In this document: in pieces, positions 16,001-22,739 of the stretch
How the letters are laid out: every line of letters begins with the position of its first letter
How positions within the stretch are numbered: position 1 is the first letter of the stretch
NCBI GenBank assembly: GCA_016929795.1
Contig: JAFGIA010000036.1
Coordinates: forward strand, 1 to 28,174
DNA: 28,174 nucleotides
Source: Anaerolineae bacterium
GTDB taxonomy: Bacteria > Chloroflexota > Anaerolineae > JAAYZQ01
Direction: 5' to 3'
Made by a program: the position numbers and the translations under genes
Notes under the pieces: generated by a model
What the model was told of the DNA's origin: nothing
Databases searched by the model: none
The model's input: only the letters and a program-made list of their open reading frames with translations

Positions 16001-16257
16001 AGCCGTTCGACCTGGAGCAATACGCCCAGGCCACGCGCCCGCAGACACTCGAGATCCCCGTCAGCGAGCGGCAGGGCAACTTTTGCGAGGTAGAGATCCT
16101 GTTCGACGAGCAAACCATCCAGGAGGAATGCAAGCGCTGCCTGCGCTGCGACCTGGAATGGCTGGAGGCGATGGGGCTCGCCCACGTGCCCGTCCCGGAA
16201 CGGCTGCTGGTTGTCAAAGAGCCTGCCTTGAGCGAACCAACAGGGAGGGATGCATGA
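13051..16257 (+). CDS. NuoF-GltD/NfnB fusion with NADH and NADPH sites
   Basis: This 1068-residue protein joins two pyridine-nucleotide flavoproteins. First comes a thioredoxin-like [2Fe-2S] domain (C36, C41, C71, C75). The NuoF domain (about 120-550) has GRGGAGFPSGLKW at 189 for FMN/NADH and a [4Fe-4S] site at C478, C481, C484 and C524. At about residue 554 (CPAGVC), where HndC/HydB proteins continue into ferredoxin domains, it changes into a GltD/NfnB-type module. This has cysteines C567, C571, C606, C610, C614 and C618, an FAD loop GSGPAGL (662), a second dinucleotide loop GGGDVA (795), and a C-terminal CKRCLRC. The fusion should pass electrons between NADH and NADPH. It closely matches the layout I recall for StnB of the Stn/Bfu bifurcating transhydrogenases. 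The frame is continuous with no sign of an assembly error. It overlaps both neighbours by four bases. Confidence 0.92.
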   Translation: MTKASGKRLNTPSDLEARRQTIVDSRDPNRTCITLCGGTGCRVYGSEKVINALRAEIGANGIKADVKMTGCHGFCEQGPVMVIQPQGIFYKSVQVQDVPDIVHKTVDRGEIIERLLYADPITGVKIPYEHDVPFYARQTRSLLNLNGLIDPTSIDDYIAAGGYQALAKALHQMSPEQVIDEVSNAGLRGRGGAGFPSGLKWKLCRSAPGDVKYIVCNADEGDPGAYMDRSIVEGNPHRVLEGMIIGAYAMGATRGFVYIRAEYPLAIKHLEIALAQMHQHGLLGENILGSGFDLEIEIRIGAGAFVCGEETALMASIEGKAGEPRPRPPFPAQSGLWGKPTNINNVKSWANVPLIIDRGAEWFAGIGTEDSKGTMVFSMVGKINNTGLVEVPMGISLRELIYEIGGGVPNGKAFKAAQMGGPSGGCIPARHLDVPIDYQSVAKLGAIVGSGGLVVCDEDTCMVDLARYFMSFTQEESCGKCVPCRVGTKAMLATLERICAGQGQPGDIEYLEEMAAEVKASSLCGLGQTAPNPVLTTIRYFRDEYEAHIREKRCPAGVCTALVRARCTNACPAEVDVPSYVSLVAQGQYAEALDVHRQRNPFALACGRVCPAFCETKCRRTELDQPVAIRQIKRFMADHELERPWTPPLLEEPKSEKVAIVGSGPAGLTAALRLAQKGYPVTVFEALPVAGGMMAVGIPEYRLPHDILDAEIEHIKRAGVEIRLNTALGKDFCLDDLLERDGYKAVILAIGAHKSRELRIEGEEMEGVYHGTQFLRDIALGRAPDLTGQRVAVVGGGDVAIDAVRSAWRLNAAEVHLIYRRTHADMPAHADEIEGAEKEGIQFHFLTNPTRVLGDGRVTGVELLRQELGQFDTSGRRHPVAIPGSEFTLEVDVLIPAIGQEPDVAWNEGDDRIAIGRGGTCVVNEALATSRPGVFAAGDLSLGPSTVIEAVAQGNRVGDAVASYLRTGQVEFVAVRPGYEVVDQPFDLEQYAQATRPQTLEIPVSERQGNFCEVEILFDEQTIQEECKRCLRCDLEWLEAMGLAHVPVPERLLVVKEPALSEPTGRDA

Positions 16258-16964
16258 TCACGTTGACGATAGACGACCAGGAGATCCAGGTCCAGGAGGG
16301 TCGCACCCTCCTCGAGGCGGCACGGGAGCTACGCATTCCCATCCCCACCCTGTGCTACCACGAAGCGCTCGAGCCCTTCGCCGCCTGCCGCATGTGTGTC
16401 GTCGAGCTGGAGAACCGCCGCGGGGGACAACTCGTGCCCGCGTGTGCCTATCCGTGCGAAGAAGGACTGATCGTGCGCACCCACTCGGAAAAGGTGCGCC
16501 GGTCGCGGCGCACCACCATCGAGCTGCTGATGGCTTCATCGGCGCACGTCCCCCTCATCCAGGCCATGGCCGAAGAGCTGGGGGTGACCGCACCCCGCTT
16601 TACGATGGAGCCCGATGACTGCATCCTGTGCGGCCTGTGCGTGCGCGCCTGCCACGAAATCGTCGGCGTCGGCGCCATCAGCCTCATCGAGCGAGGCATC
16701 GAGAAAAAGGTAAGCCCTCCCTTCCAGATCGCCTCAAACGTCTGCATCGAGTGTGGCACCTGTGTCCTGGTGTGCCCCACCGGGGCCATTACCCTGGCCG
16801 ACATCACCGGCGGCGCGCGGACAGCCCATCCCTGGGCGTCCGAGTTCGAAGCCGTGGACTGCCACGTGTGTGGTCATCACTACCAGGTCCCGCGTTTCGC
16901 CGATCACGCAGCACTTCTGGCGGAACCGGCCTCGAGCAGGGTTGAAGAGGAGGTCGTGTCATGA
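16254..16964 (+). CDS. Short NuoG-like iron-sulfur subunit
   Basis: This 236-residue protein corresponds to the N-terminal Fe-S part of NuoG/HydA. The plant-type [2Fe-2S] domain has C34, C45, C48 and C64. Two [4Fe-4S] ferredoxin motifs follow: C123, C126, C129, C133 and C164, C167, C170, C174. The His/Cys cluster motif normally found between these domains is absent, and the region reads ELLMASSAHVPLIQAM with no cysteine. A further CHVC pair (C203, C206) with HH sits near the C terminus. There is no H-cluster or molybdopterin domain, so this is a wire rather than a catalytic subunit. ATG overlaps the previous stop as ATGA, with GGGAGG upstream. It probably links the NuoE/NuoF-GltD unit to the HdrA-type protein encoded next. 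From memory, StnA has a comparable role. Confidence 0.9.
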   Translation: MITLTIDDQEIQVQEGRTLLEAARELRIPIPTLCYHEALEPFAACRMCVVELENRRGGQLVPACAYPCEEGLIVRTHSEKVRRSRRTTIELLMASSAHVPLIQAMAEELGVTAPRFTMEPDDCILCGLCVRACHEIVGVGAISLIERGIEKKVSPPFQIASNVCIECGTCVLVCPTGAITLADITGGARTAHPWASEFEAVDCHVCGHHYQVPRFADHAALLAEPASSRVEEEVVS

Positions 16965-19054
16965 ACGACGTCAAGCTTGGTGTTTTCATCTGCGACTGCG
17001 GCGACCAGATCGCCTCCACCCTGGACATGCAGGCCCTGGAGAGCGGGGCCTGTGCCTTGCCAGGCGTGTGCCTCGCCCGGCGGCTGCACTACTCGTGCGC
17101 ACCCGAGGGGCTGGCGGCAATCCGTTCGGCCATCATCGAACAAGGGCTCAACCGCGTCGTCGTGGCTGGCTGCACCCCGCGCCTGCTGGAACCCCGCTTC
17201 CGGGCCGCGTGCCAGGAAGCGGGCCTGGACGGCAACTTTTTCGAGTTGGTGGACATACGGGAGGGCTGCGCCTGGGTGCACCAGGATGAGCCCCTCACAG
17301 CCACCCTCAAGGCGCTCGACCTGATTCGGATGGGAGTCGCCCAGCTCGAGTGGCGCCAGCCGCGCCAGCCGATCCAGGCCGAGGTCGTGCCGGGTGCGCT
17401 GGTCATCGGCGGGGGAGTGGCAGGCATGACCGCCGCCTTGATGCTCGCCAACGCCGGCCAGCCCGTCACGCTGGTCGAGCGCCAAGCGGCCCTGGGTGGC
17501 ATGTTGCGCGACGCGCACACCCTCTTTCCCGACCAGCGCAGCACGGCCGACCTGGTGGGCCAAAAAGCCAGGGCAGTGACCAACCATCCGCGCATCCAGC
17601 TCTTGCTCGAAAGCGAGGTAACCGCTATCTCGGGTCGGGTTGGCAGCTATACGGTGCGCGTCAATGGGTGTGGAGAACCGATCCAGGTGGGCGCCATCAT
17701 CGTCGCCACCGGCGCGTTGACCCGGCAGCCGTGGGGCCAGTTCCGCTACGATGGCCAGCGGGTCGTCACCCAGCTCGAGTTCGAGCGCGAGCTGCAAAAT
17801 GCAGCCCCGCTATCGGACGTCGTCATGATCCTGTGCGCCGGGCAGCGCGACGAGGCAGTGCCCTACTGCTCCGGCGTGTGTTGCCTGGCCGCACTGAAGC
17901 AGGCGATGGAGGTCAAGGCGGCCAACCCCCAGGCCAACGTCACCCTCCTCTTCCGTGACCTCTACCTGCTCGGCGAAGACATCTATGAGGAAAAGGTGAA
18001 CGAGGCGCGGCGGGCCGGCGTGCACTTTTTCCGCTACGCGCCGTCGTCGCCGCCCAGGGTGACCGGCGGAGAGGTCGAGGTGCGCGACGATCTGACCCAC
18101 ACGGACCACCGCCTGCCCTACGACCGCGTCGTCCTGGCCACCCCGCTGATCCCACAGCCCGACGCAAGCGTCGTGGCCCACATGCTGGGCATTGCCCAAG
18201 ATGACAACGGCTTTTTCCCCGAGGTCCGCTACCGCTTGCGGCCACACAACTATGCCGAGCGGGGCGTCTACATCTGCGGCGCGGCCCACTATCCGACAAG
18301 CTGGATCGAGGCCGAGTTCCAGGCCACCACTACCGCTTTCCAGGCGCTGCGTCACCTGCGGTCAGGCCAGATCCGCAGCTACGCGCCTGTTGCCGCGGTC
18401 GATGAAAAGCTCTGCACGGGCTGCGGCAACTGCGTAGAGGCCTGCCCCTTTGGCGCAATTTCCATGCACCAACGGGATGGGACGCTAGACCTCTCTCAGA
18501 TCGACCCCCTGCTCTGCACAGGGTGTGGCAACTGCGTGGTCACCTGCCCGGTGAAGGCGATCAGCCAACCGGTAGACGACGAAATGCAGATGCTGGCGCA
18601 GATCGACGCGGCCCTGGCGACGGCACCCCAGGTGACAGGATCCGCCGCTGACCGGCCGCGCATCCTTGTCTTTGGCTGCGAGTGGAGCGGTCACGCGGCG
18701 GCCGAGCTGGCCGGGGCCAACAAGCTGGCCTACCCGGCCGAAGCGCGCCTCATCAGGGCACGATGCTCCGCCCGTTTCGACCCGACCCACATCCTGTGGG
18801 CCCTGTTCAGCGGCGCTGATGGCGTATTTCTGGGAGCCTGCCCACCAGGCGACTGCCATTACGTCAACGGCAACCGTCACGCTCAGGAACGTTTCAACAC
18901 CCTGCGCGGCATGTTGGCCCAAAGCGGCTTTGATCCGCGCCGTGTGCGTCTGGAGTGGATCACCCCCGACGACCCACACGATTTTGTCACCAAGATCACC
19001 GACTTTACCAACCTGGTGAAGGCTCTCGGACCAAGCCCGGTACTGGGCGAGTAA
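16961..19054 (+). CDS. hdrA: HdrA-MvhD fusion, heterodisulfide-reductase-type flavoprotein
   Basis: This 697-residue protein is HdrA-like. An N-terminal domain with VFICDCG (C11, C13) precedes an FAD domain (GGGVAG at 150-155, then a second half ending VYICGAAHYPTSWIEAE). Two [4Fe-4S] ferredoxin motifs follow (C485, C488, C491, C495 and C519, C522, C525, C529). Residues 567-697 form an MvhD/FlpD domain, beginning ILVFGCEWSG and with C573, C602, C627 and C632. HdrA carries the bifurcating FAD in methanogen complexes, and MvhD delivers electrons to it. No HdrB or HdrC is encoded here, so the protein is unlikely to reduce a disulfide by the classical route. It overlaps the NuoG-like gene by ATGA and lies 20 bases before the FrhB-like gene. 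It is probably the hub connecting the NAD(P)H module to ferredoxin or the glutamate-synthase module. Confidence 0.92.
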   Translation: MNDVKLGVFICDCGDQIASTLDMQALESGACALPGVCLARRLHYSCAPEGLAAIRSAIIEQGLNRVVVAGCTPRLLEPRFRAACQEAGLDGNFFELVDIREGCAWVHQDEPLTATLKALDLIRMGVAQLEWRQPRQPIQAEVVPGALVIGGGVAGMTAALMLANAGQPVTLVERQAALGGMLRDAHTLFPDQRSTADLVGQKARAVTNHPRIQLLLESEVTAISGRVGSYTVRVNGCGEPIQVGAIIVATGALTRQPWGQFRYDGQRVVTQLEFERELQNAAPLSDVVMILCAGQRDEAVPYCSGVCCLAALKQAMEVKAANPQANVTLLFRDLYLLGEDIYEEKVNEARRAGVHFFRYAPSSPPRVTGGEVEVRDDLTHTDHRLPYDRVVLATPLIPQPDASVVAHMLGIAQDDNGFFPEVRYRLRPHNYAERGVYICGAAHYPTSWIEAEFQATTTAFQALRHLRSGQIRSYAPVAAVDEKLCTGCGNCVEACPFGAISMHQRDGTLDLSQIDPLLCTGCGNCVVTCPVKAISQPVDDEMQMLAQIDAALATAPQVTGSAADRPRILVFGCEWSGHAAAELAGANKLAYPAEARLIRARCSARFDPTHILWALFSGADGVFLGACPPGDCHYVNGNRHAQERFNTLRGMLAQSGFDPRRVRLEWITPDDPHDFVTKITDFTNLVKALGPSPVLGE

Positions 19055-19074
19055 ACTGAAGAGGAGAATGACAC

Positions 19075-20244
19075 ATGTCAACGAGACTGAAACAGGAAGT
19101 ATGGGCGCTGTACCGTTGCTCTGGCTGCGGGGCGTGCGTGGCAGCCTGTTCCAAGGGGGTGCTCTACTGGGATGAGGAACAACATCCCCTCCTGGAAGAG
19201 CGCCAGAAGTCGCTGGGCCTTTCGCACTATACGCTGGATACTTGCAACATCTGCGAAAAGTTCTGCGAGCTGAGCTGTCCCCGCCTGGTAGAGTGGACGC
19301 CGGTGGAGCCGCGCAGCATGGTGTCGGCACGGTCGGCCGGCGTCGTCCACAGCGGCGCTCCCAACGATGTCATCCAGGCACTGCTGGTGGCTGCTCGCTC
19401 GGCCGGCCTGATCGACGGCGTCGTCATGCTGGACATGGATCCATTTACCCTGGAGCCAGTGGCCCGCGTCGCCACCACGGTGGACGAGATCGTCAACAGT
19501 GTAGGCATGCAATATCTATGGGCGCCGGTGTTGAGTGCACTCAACGAGGCCATCTTTGAGCTGGGCCTGAACAAGCTCGCCGTCGTCGGCCCCCCCTGTG
19601 TGGCCGAGGGCGCGCGCCGCTTTATCGACACCGAACATGAGCGGCTGTGGCCCTACCAGCAGGCGATCCGCCTGACGATTGCCTCCTTCTGCACCGGCAT
19701 CTATTTGCCGGAAATGGTCGCCGAGCTGATTGAGCGCGGCAAGGGCATTGCCCGGCATGAAATCCGGAGCATGACCACCTCGGCAGCCGACGGCACTTTG
19801 AAGGTTGCGCTCTGGGATGGTACCGAGCTTTCGATCCCCCTGACCGAGGTAGAGCCATTCACACGCAAGGGGTGCGGGAGCTGCGACGACTATCTGGGCG
19901 AGTCGGCCGACCTTGCCGTGGGCGCCGTCGGCGCATTGCCCGGCTTTGCCACGCTCATCACGCGCACGCCGGCCGGCGAGCTGTTCGTGCAGAACGCACG
20001 GCGCTATGGCCTGCTCGAAACCATCAGCCAGGTGGATGCAGCCGCCTTGACGGCCGCCAAAGAAGAAAAAGACCGCCGGGCGCGGGCCCAGGCTTTCGAC
20101 GACTTTCGCATCCTGATGCTCGACGCCCTGAACGACCCCGCCAAGCGGGCTCAGGTCAGGAAGCAGTTCGTCAGTCTATATGGTGCTCCGCAAGCGGGCG
20201 CTTCAAAGAGGGAGGAACGGAATGTCTCTTGTAGTGGATGCTAG
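19075..20244 (+). CDS. FrhB/FdhB-family iron-sulfur flavoprotein
   Basis: This 389-residue protein is of the coenzyme F420 hydrogenase/dehydrogenase beta-subunit family. It has an N-terminal [4Fe-4S] motif (C15, C18, C21, C25), a second cysteine group (C58, C61, C65, C69), the family blocks GPPCVAEGARR and SFCTGIY, and a CGSC pair at 268-271. Such subunits bind FAD plus Fe-S clusters and exchange electrons with F420, or in some bacteria with other donors; which one applies cannot be read here. ATG has GAGGAG upstream. Its 3' end overlaps the next gene by 23 bases, so its last residues (RNVSCSGC) are encoded in the overlap. In HdrA complexes FrhB/FdhB-like subunits often act as the electron entry or exit flavoprotein. 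Confidence 0.88.
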   Translation: MSTRLKQEVWALYRCSGCGACVAACSKGVLYWDEEQHPLLEERQKSLGLSHYTLDTCNICEKFCELSCPRLVEWTPVEPRSMVSARSAGVVHSGAPNDVIQALLVAARSAGLIDGVVMLDMDPFTLEPVARVATTVDEIVNSVGMQYLWAPVLSALNEAIFELGLNKLAVVGPPCVAEGARRFIDTEHERLWPYQQAIRLTIASFCTGIYLPEMVAELIERGKGIARHEIRSMTTSAADGTLKVALWDGTELSIPLTEVEPFTRKGCGSCDDYLGESADLAVGAVGALPGFATLITRTPAGELFVQNARRYGLLETISQVDAAALTAAKEEKDRRARAQAFDDFRILMLDALNDPAKRAQVRKQFVSLYGAPQAGASKREERNVSCSGC

Positions 20245-20875
20245 TGGACGCGATCTGCGATCGGTCAGCGCAGAGTTGAGACAGGCGGTGGCCGCAGGCC
20301 CGGTGCTCGTCCAGGACGCTGCCCATCTGCATGGCCTGGTCGCCGGCCTCAAGGGAGGCGAGGTGATCATCGGCGGCGATGGTGGCGACTATCTGGGTGC
20401 CCTGAACGACGGGGCCACCATTCGGGTCCAGCAGAATGTCGGCCGCTACCTGGCCGATAACATGACCCGCGGCACCGTGATCGTCGACGGCGATGCCTGC
20501 TATGGAGCGGGCGCCTACTGCTACGGCGGCACGATCGTGGTCAAGGGAGATGCCGGCGACTTTACGGCCGTCATGAACAAGGGGGCTAGCATCATCGTCC
20601 AGGGCAACGTGGGCGACGAAGTGGCTACCTACATGCTGGCTGGGGACCTGGTCATCGTCGGCAACGCCGGCCATAGCCTGGGCAACTATCTCATCCGCGG
20701 CAACATCTACATTGGCGGCGAGTGGGAGAGCCTGGGCCACAACACACTGCTCGAAGAGATGACCGCTGCCGACCAGGCCAAGCTGCGCGGCTATTTCAAC
20801 CAGTATGGCATCGAGGCGGACCCGGCGAGCTTTCACAAGATCGTCCGCAAGTCGGAAAAGCCCTTCTACAAGTAG
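20222..20875 (+). CDS. Stand-alone GXGXG (glutamate synthase C-terminal) domain protein
   Basis: This 217-residue protein is a right-handed beta-helix of the GXGXG family. Turn motifs recur (GGDGGDYLG, VDGDACYGAGAY, VKGDAGDF, VQGNVGDE, VGNAGHSLGN). In bacterial glutamate synthase this domain is the C-terminal part of the large GltB subunit and is mainly structural. In archaea and some anaerobes it is a separate gene, as here. ATG at 20222 is chosen for its GGGAGG site and because the longer frame lies inside the FrhB-like gene. It is 29 bases before the FMN/ferredoxin glutamate synthase gene, so the two products very probably assemble together. Confidence 0.9.
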   Translation: MSLVVDASGRDLRSVSAELRQAVAAGPVLVQDAAHLHGLVAGLKGGEVIIGGDGGDYLGALNDGATIRVQQNVGRYLADNMTRGTVIVDGDACYGAGAYCYGGTIVVKGDAGDFTAVMNKGASIIVQGNVGDEVATYMLAGDLVIVGNAGHSLGNYLIRGNIYIGGEWESLGHNTLLEEMTAADQAKLRGYFNQYGIEADPASFHKIVRKSEKPFYK

Positions 20876-20904
20876 CGACTAGGAAAGACTGAAGGAGAAC
20901 GAAT

Positions 20905-22455
20905 ATGCCACCAGTAAATGGGACATTTTGTGTCACGGTCATGAAAGACCGCTGCATCAACGCCGCGATGCCGGGCAAGTGTGCCACCTGCGTCGAGGTC
21001 TGTCCGCACGACGTGTACGCGATCGACGGCGATGGAAACGTCTTTGTTCAGAACTATAACGCCTGCGTCGGCTGCCGCATCTGCTCCGAGTTCTGCCCCG
21101 AGGATGCCATCCGCATCAACCCGGCCGAATCGGAATTCCTGGTGCGCTCGCCCTGGACCTTCCCGCAGGTGGAAGAGATCCACTACAAAGCGCAGACGGG
21201 CCAGTACCAGCTCCGCGGCTTTGGCACCATGGGCGGTTATTGCCCCAGCTTTGACAACATCACCATCGTGCCCTCCCAGATCTCCTCTCCCGCCCCGCGC
21301 GACAAGTACCGCGAGGAGTGCAACATGGAGGTCGTCATCGGCGAGGGCACCTGCGAGAACCCGATCACCCTCCACTACCCCTTCGTCTTTCCCGCCATGT
21401 CGTTCGGGGCGCTGTCCCGCGAAGCGCGCATGGCCCTGGCCATCGGCGCCGCCCAGACAGGGATCATGAGCTGCACCGGCGAAGGGGGCCTGGTAGAGGA
21501 CGAGGCCTGGCTGATCAAGGGGTTCGAGAATAAAGAGCGTACACTCAGGCGCTGGCAGCCCGGTGGCACGCTGGTCGTCCAATGGTCGACAGGCCGGTGG
21601 GGTGTGTCGGCCGACTATATTCGGGCCGGCGATGCCGTCGAAGTCAAGATCGGCCAGGGCGCCAAGCCGGGCATGGGCGGGCACCTGCTGGGTGCCAAGG
21701 TCACGGCCGAAGTGGCGGCCGTGCGCGGTGTGCCCATCGGCAGTGACGCGCTCTCCCCCTGCCGTTACTACGACGTGATCGACCCCGAGGACATCAAGCG
21801 CATGGTCGACATGATCCGGGACGTGACCGAGTACAAGGTGCCGATCCTCTTCAAGCTCGGCCCCAGCCGGCCTTACGAGGACATCAAGGCCTGCGTCGAG
21901 GCAGGCGCCGACATGATCTCGATCGACGGCCTGGTGGGCGGCACGGGCGCCTCGCCGGCCATCGTCACCCAGGGCGTCGGCATCCCCACCGTGGCGCTCA
22001 TCCCGCCAGCAGTACAGGCGCTCAAGGACATGGGCGTACACCGCAAGGTCAAGCTCTTTGTCCTGGGCGGCATGCGCAATGGCCTCGACGCCTACAAGGC
22101 CATGGCCATGGGCGCCGACGGCGTCGGCTTTGGCGCCGCCGCCGAGATCGCCATGGGCTGCCGGGCGTGCATGTCCTGCTCCAGCGGCAAGTGCGCCTAC
22201 GGCATCTGCACCCAGGACCCGGTGCTCCGCGCCCGCCTCAACCCCGAGGAGGCCGGCAACCGCCTGGCCAACTTTATCAAGGCCACGGCCGAAGAGGTCA
22301 AGATCCTGACCATGCTCTCCGGCCACAGCGACATCAAGGACCTGTGCGAGGAGGACCTGCGCGCCATGGAGCCCAACATCGCGGGCATCACCGGCCTCAA
22401 GCTGATCGGATACGAGCGCAAACTGCCCTGGTGGGAAGCGCCGGTAGGGAATTAG
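20905..22455 (+). CDS. Ferredoxin-FMN glutamate synthase domain protein
   Basis: This 516-residue protein pairs an N-terminal two-cluster ferredoxin domain with the FMN-binding synthase domain of glutamate synthase. The first ferredoxin motif is irregular (C17, then C26, C29, C33); the second is regular (C54, C57, C60, C64). The synthase barrel has MSFGALS (165), GEGG (192), QGAKPGMGGHL (251) and DGLVGGTGASP (341). The [3Fe-4S] ligands are C419, C425 and C430 (C-x5-C-x4-C). The classical activity is reductive transfer of ammonia to 2-oxoglutarate. No glutaminase domain is present in this protein or elsewhere in the window, so ammonia must come free or from a distant subunit, or the substrate differs. 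AAGGAG precedes ATG. It is the last gene of the operon, followed by a strong terminator. Confidence 0.92.
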   Translation: MPPVNGTFCVTVMKDRCINAAMPGKCATCVEVCPHDVYAIDGDGNVFVQNYNACVGCRICSEFCPEDAIRINPAESEFLVRSPWTFPQVEEIHYKAQTGQYQLRGFGTMGGYCPSFDNITIVPSQISSPAPRDKYREECNMEVVIGEGTCENPITLHYPFVFPAMSFGALSREARMALAIGAAQTGIMSCTGEGGLVEDEAWLIKGFENKERTLRRWQPGGTLVVQWSTGRWGVSADYIRAGDAVEVKIGQGAKPGMGGHLLGAKVTAEVAAVRGVPIGSDALSPCRYYDVIDPEDIKRMVDMIRDVTEYKVPILFKLGPSRPYEDIKACVEAGADMISIDGLVGGTGASPAIVTQGVGIPTVALIPPAVQALKDMGVHRKVKLFVLGGMRNGLDAYKAMAMGADGVGFGAAAEIAMGCRACMSCSSGKCAYGICTQDPVLRARLNPEEAGNRLANFIKATAEEVKILTMLSGHSDIKDLCEEDLRAMEPNIAGITGLKLIGYERKLPWWEAPVGN

Positions 22456-22517
22456 CAGCGCGCCATCTCCCTAGCGAGCAAGCAGGCGCACTCACTCACG
22501 TCTGCTTTCTCTCCTGA

Positions 22518-22561
22518 CCTTGTCCTCCGGCTTTGTGCAGCCGGAGGACAAGGTGTTTTTT
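22518..22561 (+). terminator. Very strong Rho-independent terminator of the redox operon
   Basis: A perfect 15-bp stem (CCTTGTCCTCCGGCT with its complement) around TTGTGC is followed by TGTTTTTTC. It lies 63 bases beyond the glutamate-synthase-like stop and marks the right edge of the operon. Confidence 0.95.
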
Positions 22562-22591
22562 CCCCATGTGAGGCCATCCGCCTGGTGTCCC

Positions 22592-22620
22592 TTGCCGCCC
22601 ATGCCAGGATATGCTACAAT
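22592..22620 (+). promoter_or_regulatory. Promoter of the PII-like/CBS gene
   Basis: TTGCCG and TACAAT are 17 bases apart. The predicted start is about 22627, giving a leader of roughly 113 bases that contains the three-copy repeat. Confidence 0.6.
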
Positions 22621-22647
22621 AGCCTGCACAACTGGACAGCCTGGCCT

Positions 22648-22704
22648 CAGAAACTCGAATCAGCAGAAACTCGAGTTTAGACCAAGTCAGAAACCCGGTT
22701 CTAG
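22648..22704 (+). repeat. Three-copy CAGAAACyCGr repeat in a 5' leader
   Basis: CAGAAACTCGA begins at 22648 and 22664, and CAGAAACCCGG begins at 22688. The second and third copies extend into near-palindromes (AAACTCGAGTTT, AGAAACCCGGTTCT). They may be operator half-sites or a dispersed Chloroflexota-type palindrome. Confidence 0.55.
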
Positions 22705-22739
22705 GCCCATTGTCTAAAATCAAGCAGAAAGAGACACGC

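Noticed and set aside
20866..22326. A 486-residue minus-strand open frame
   Set aside because: It is antisense to the clearly real ferredoxin-FMN synthase gene and has low-complexity Ala/Gly/His/Asp composition.
20222..22455. MgsABC-type N-methylglutamate synthase
   Set aside because: That system also uses FMN-synthase and GXGXG modules, but its amidotransferase-like subunit is missing here and the linkage is to redox carriers.
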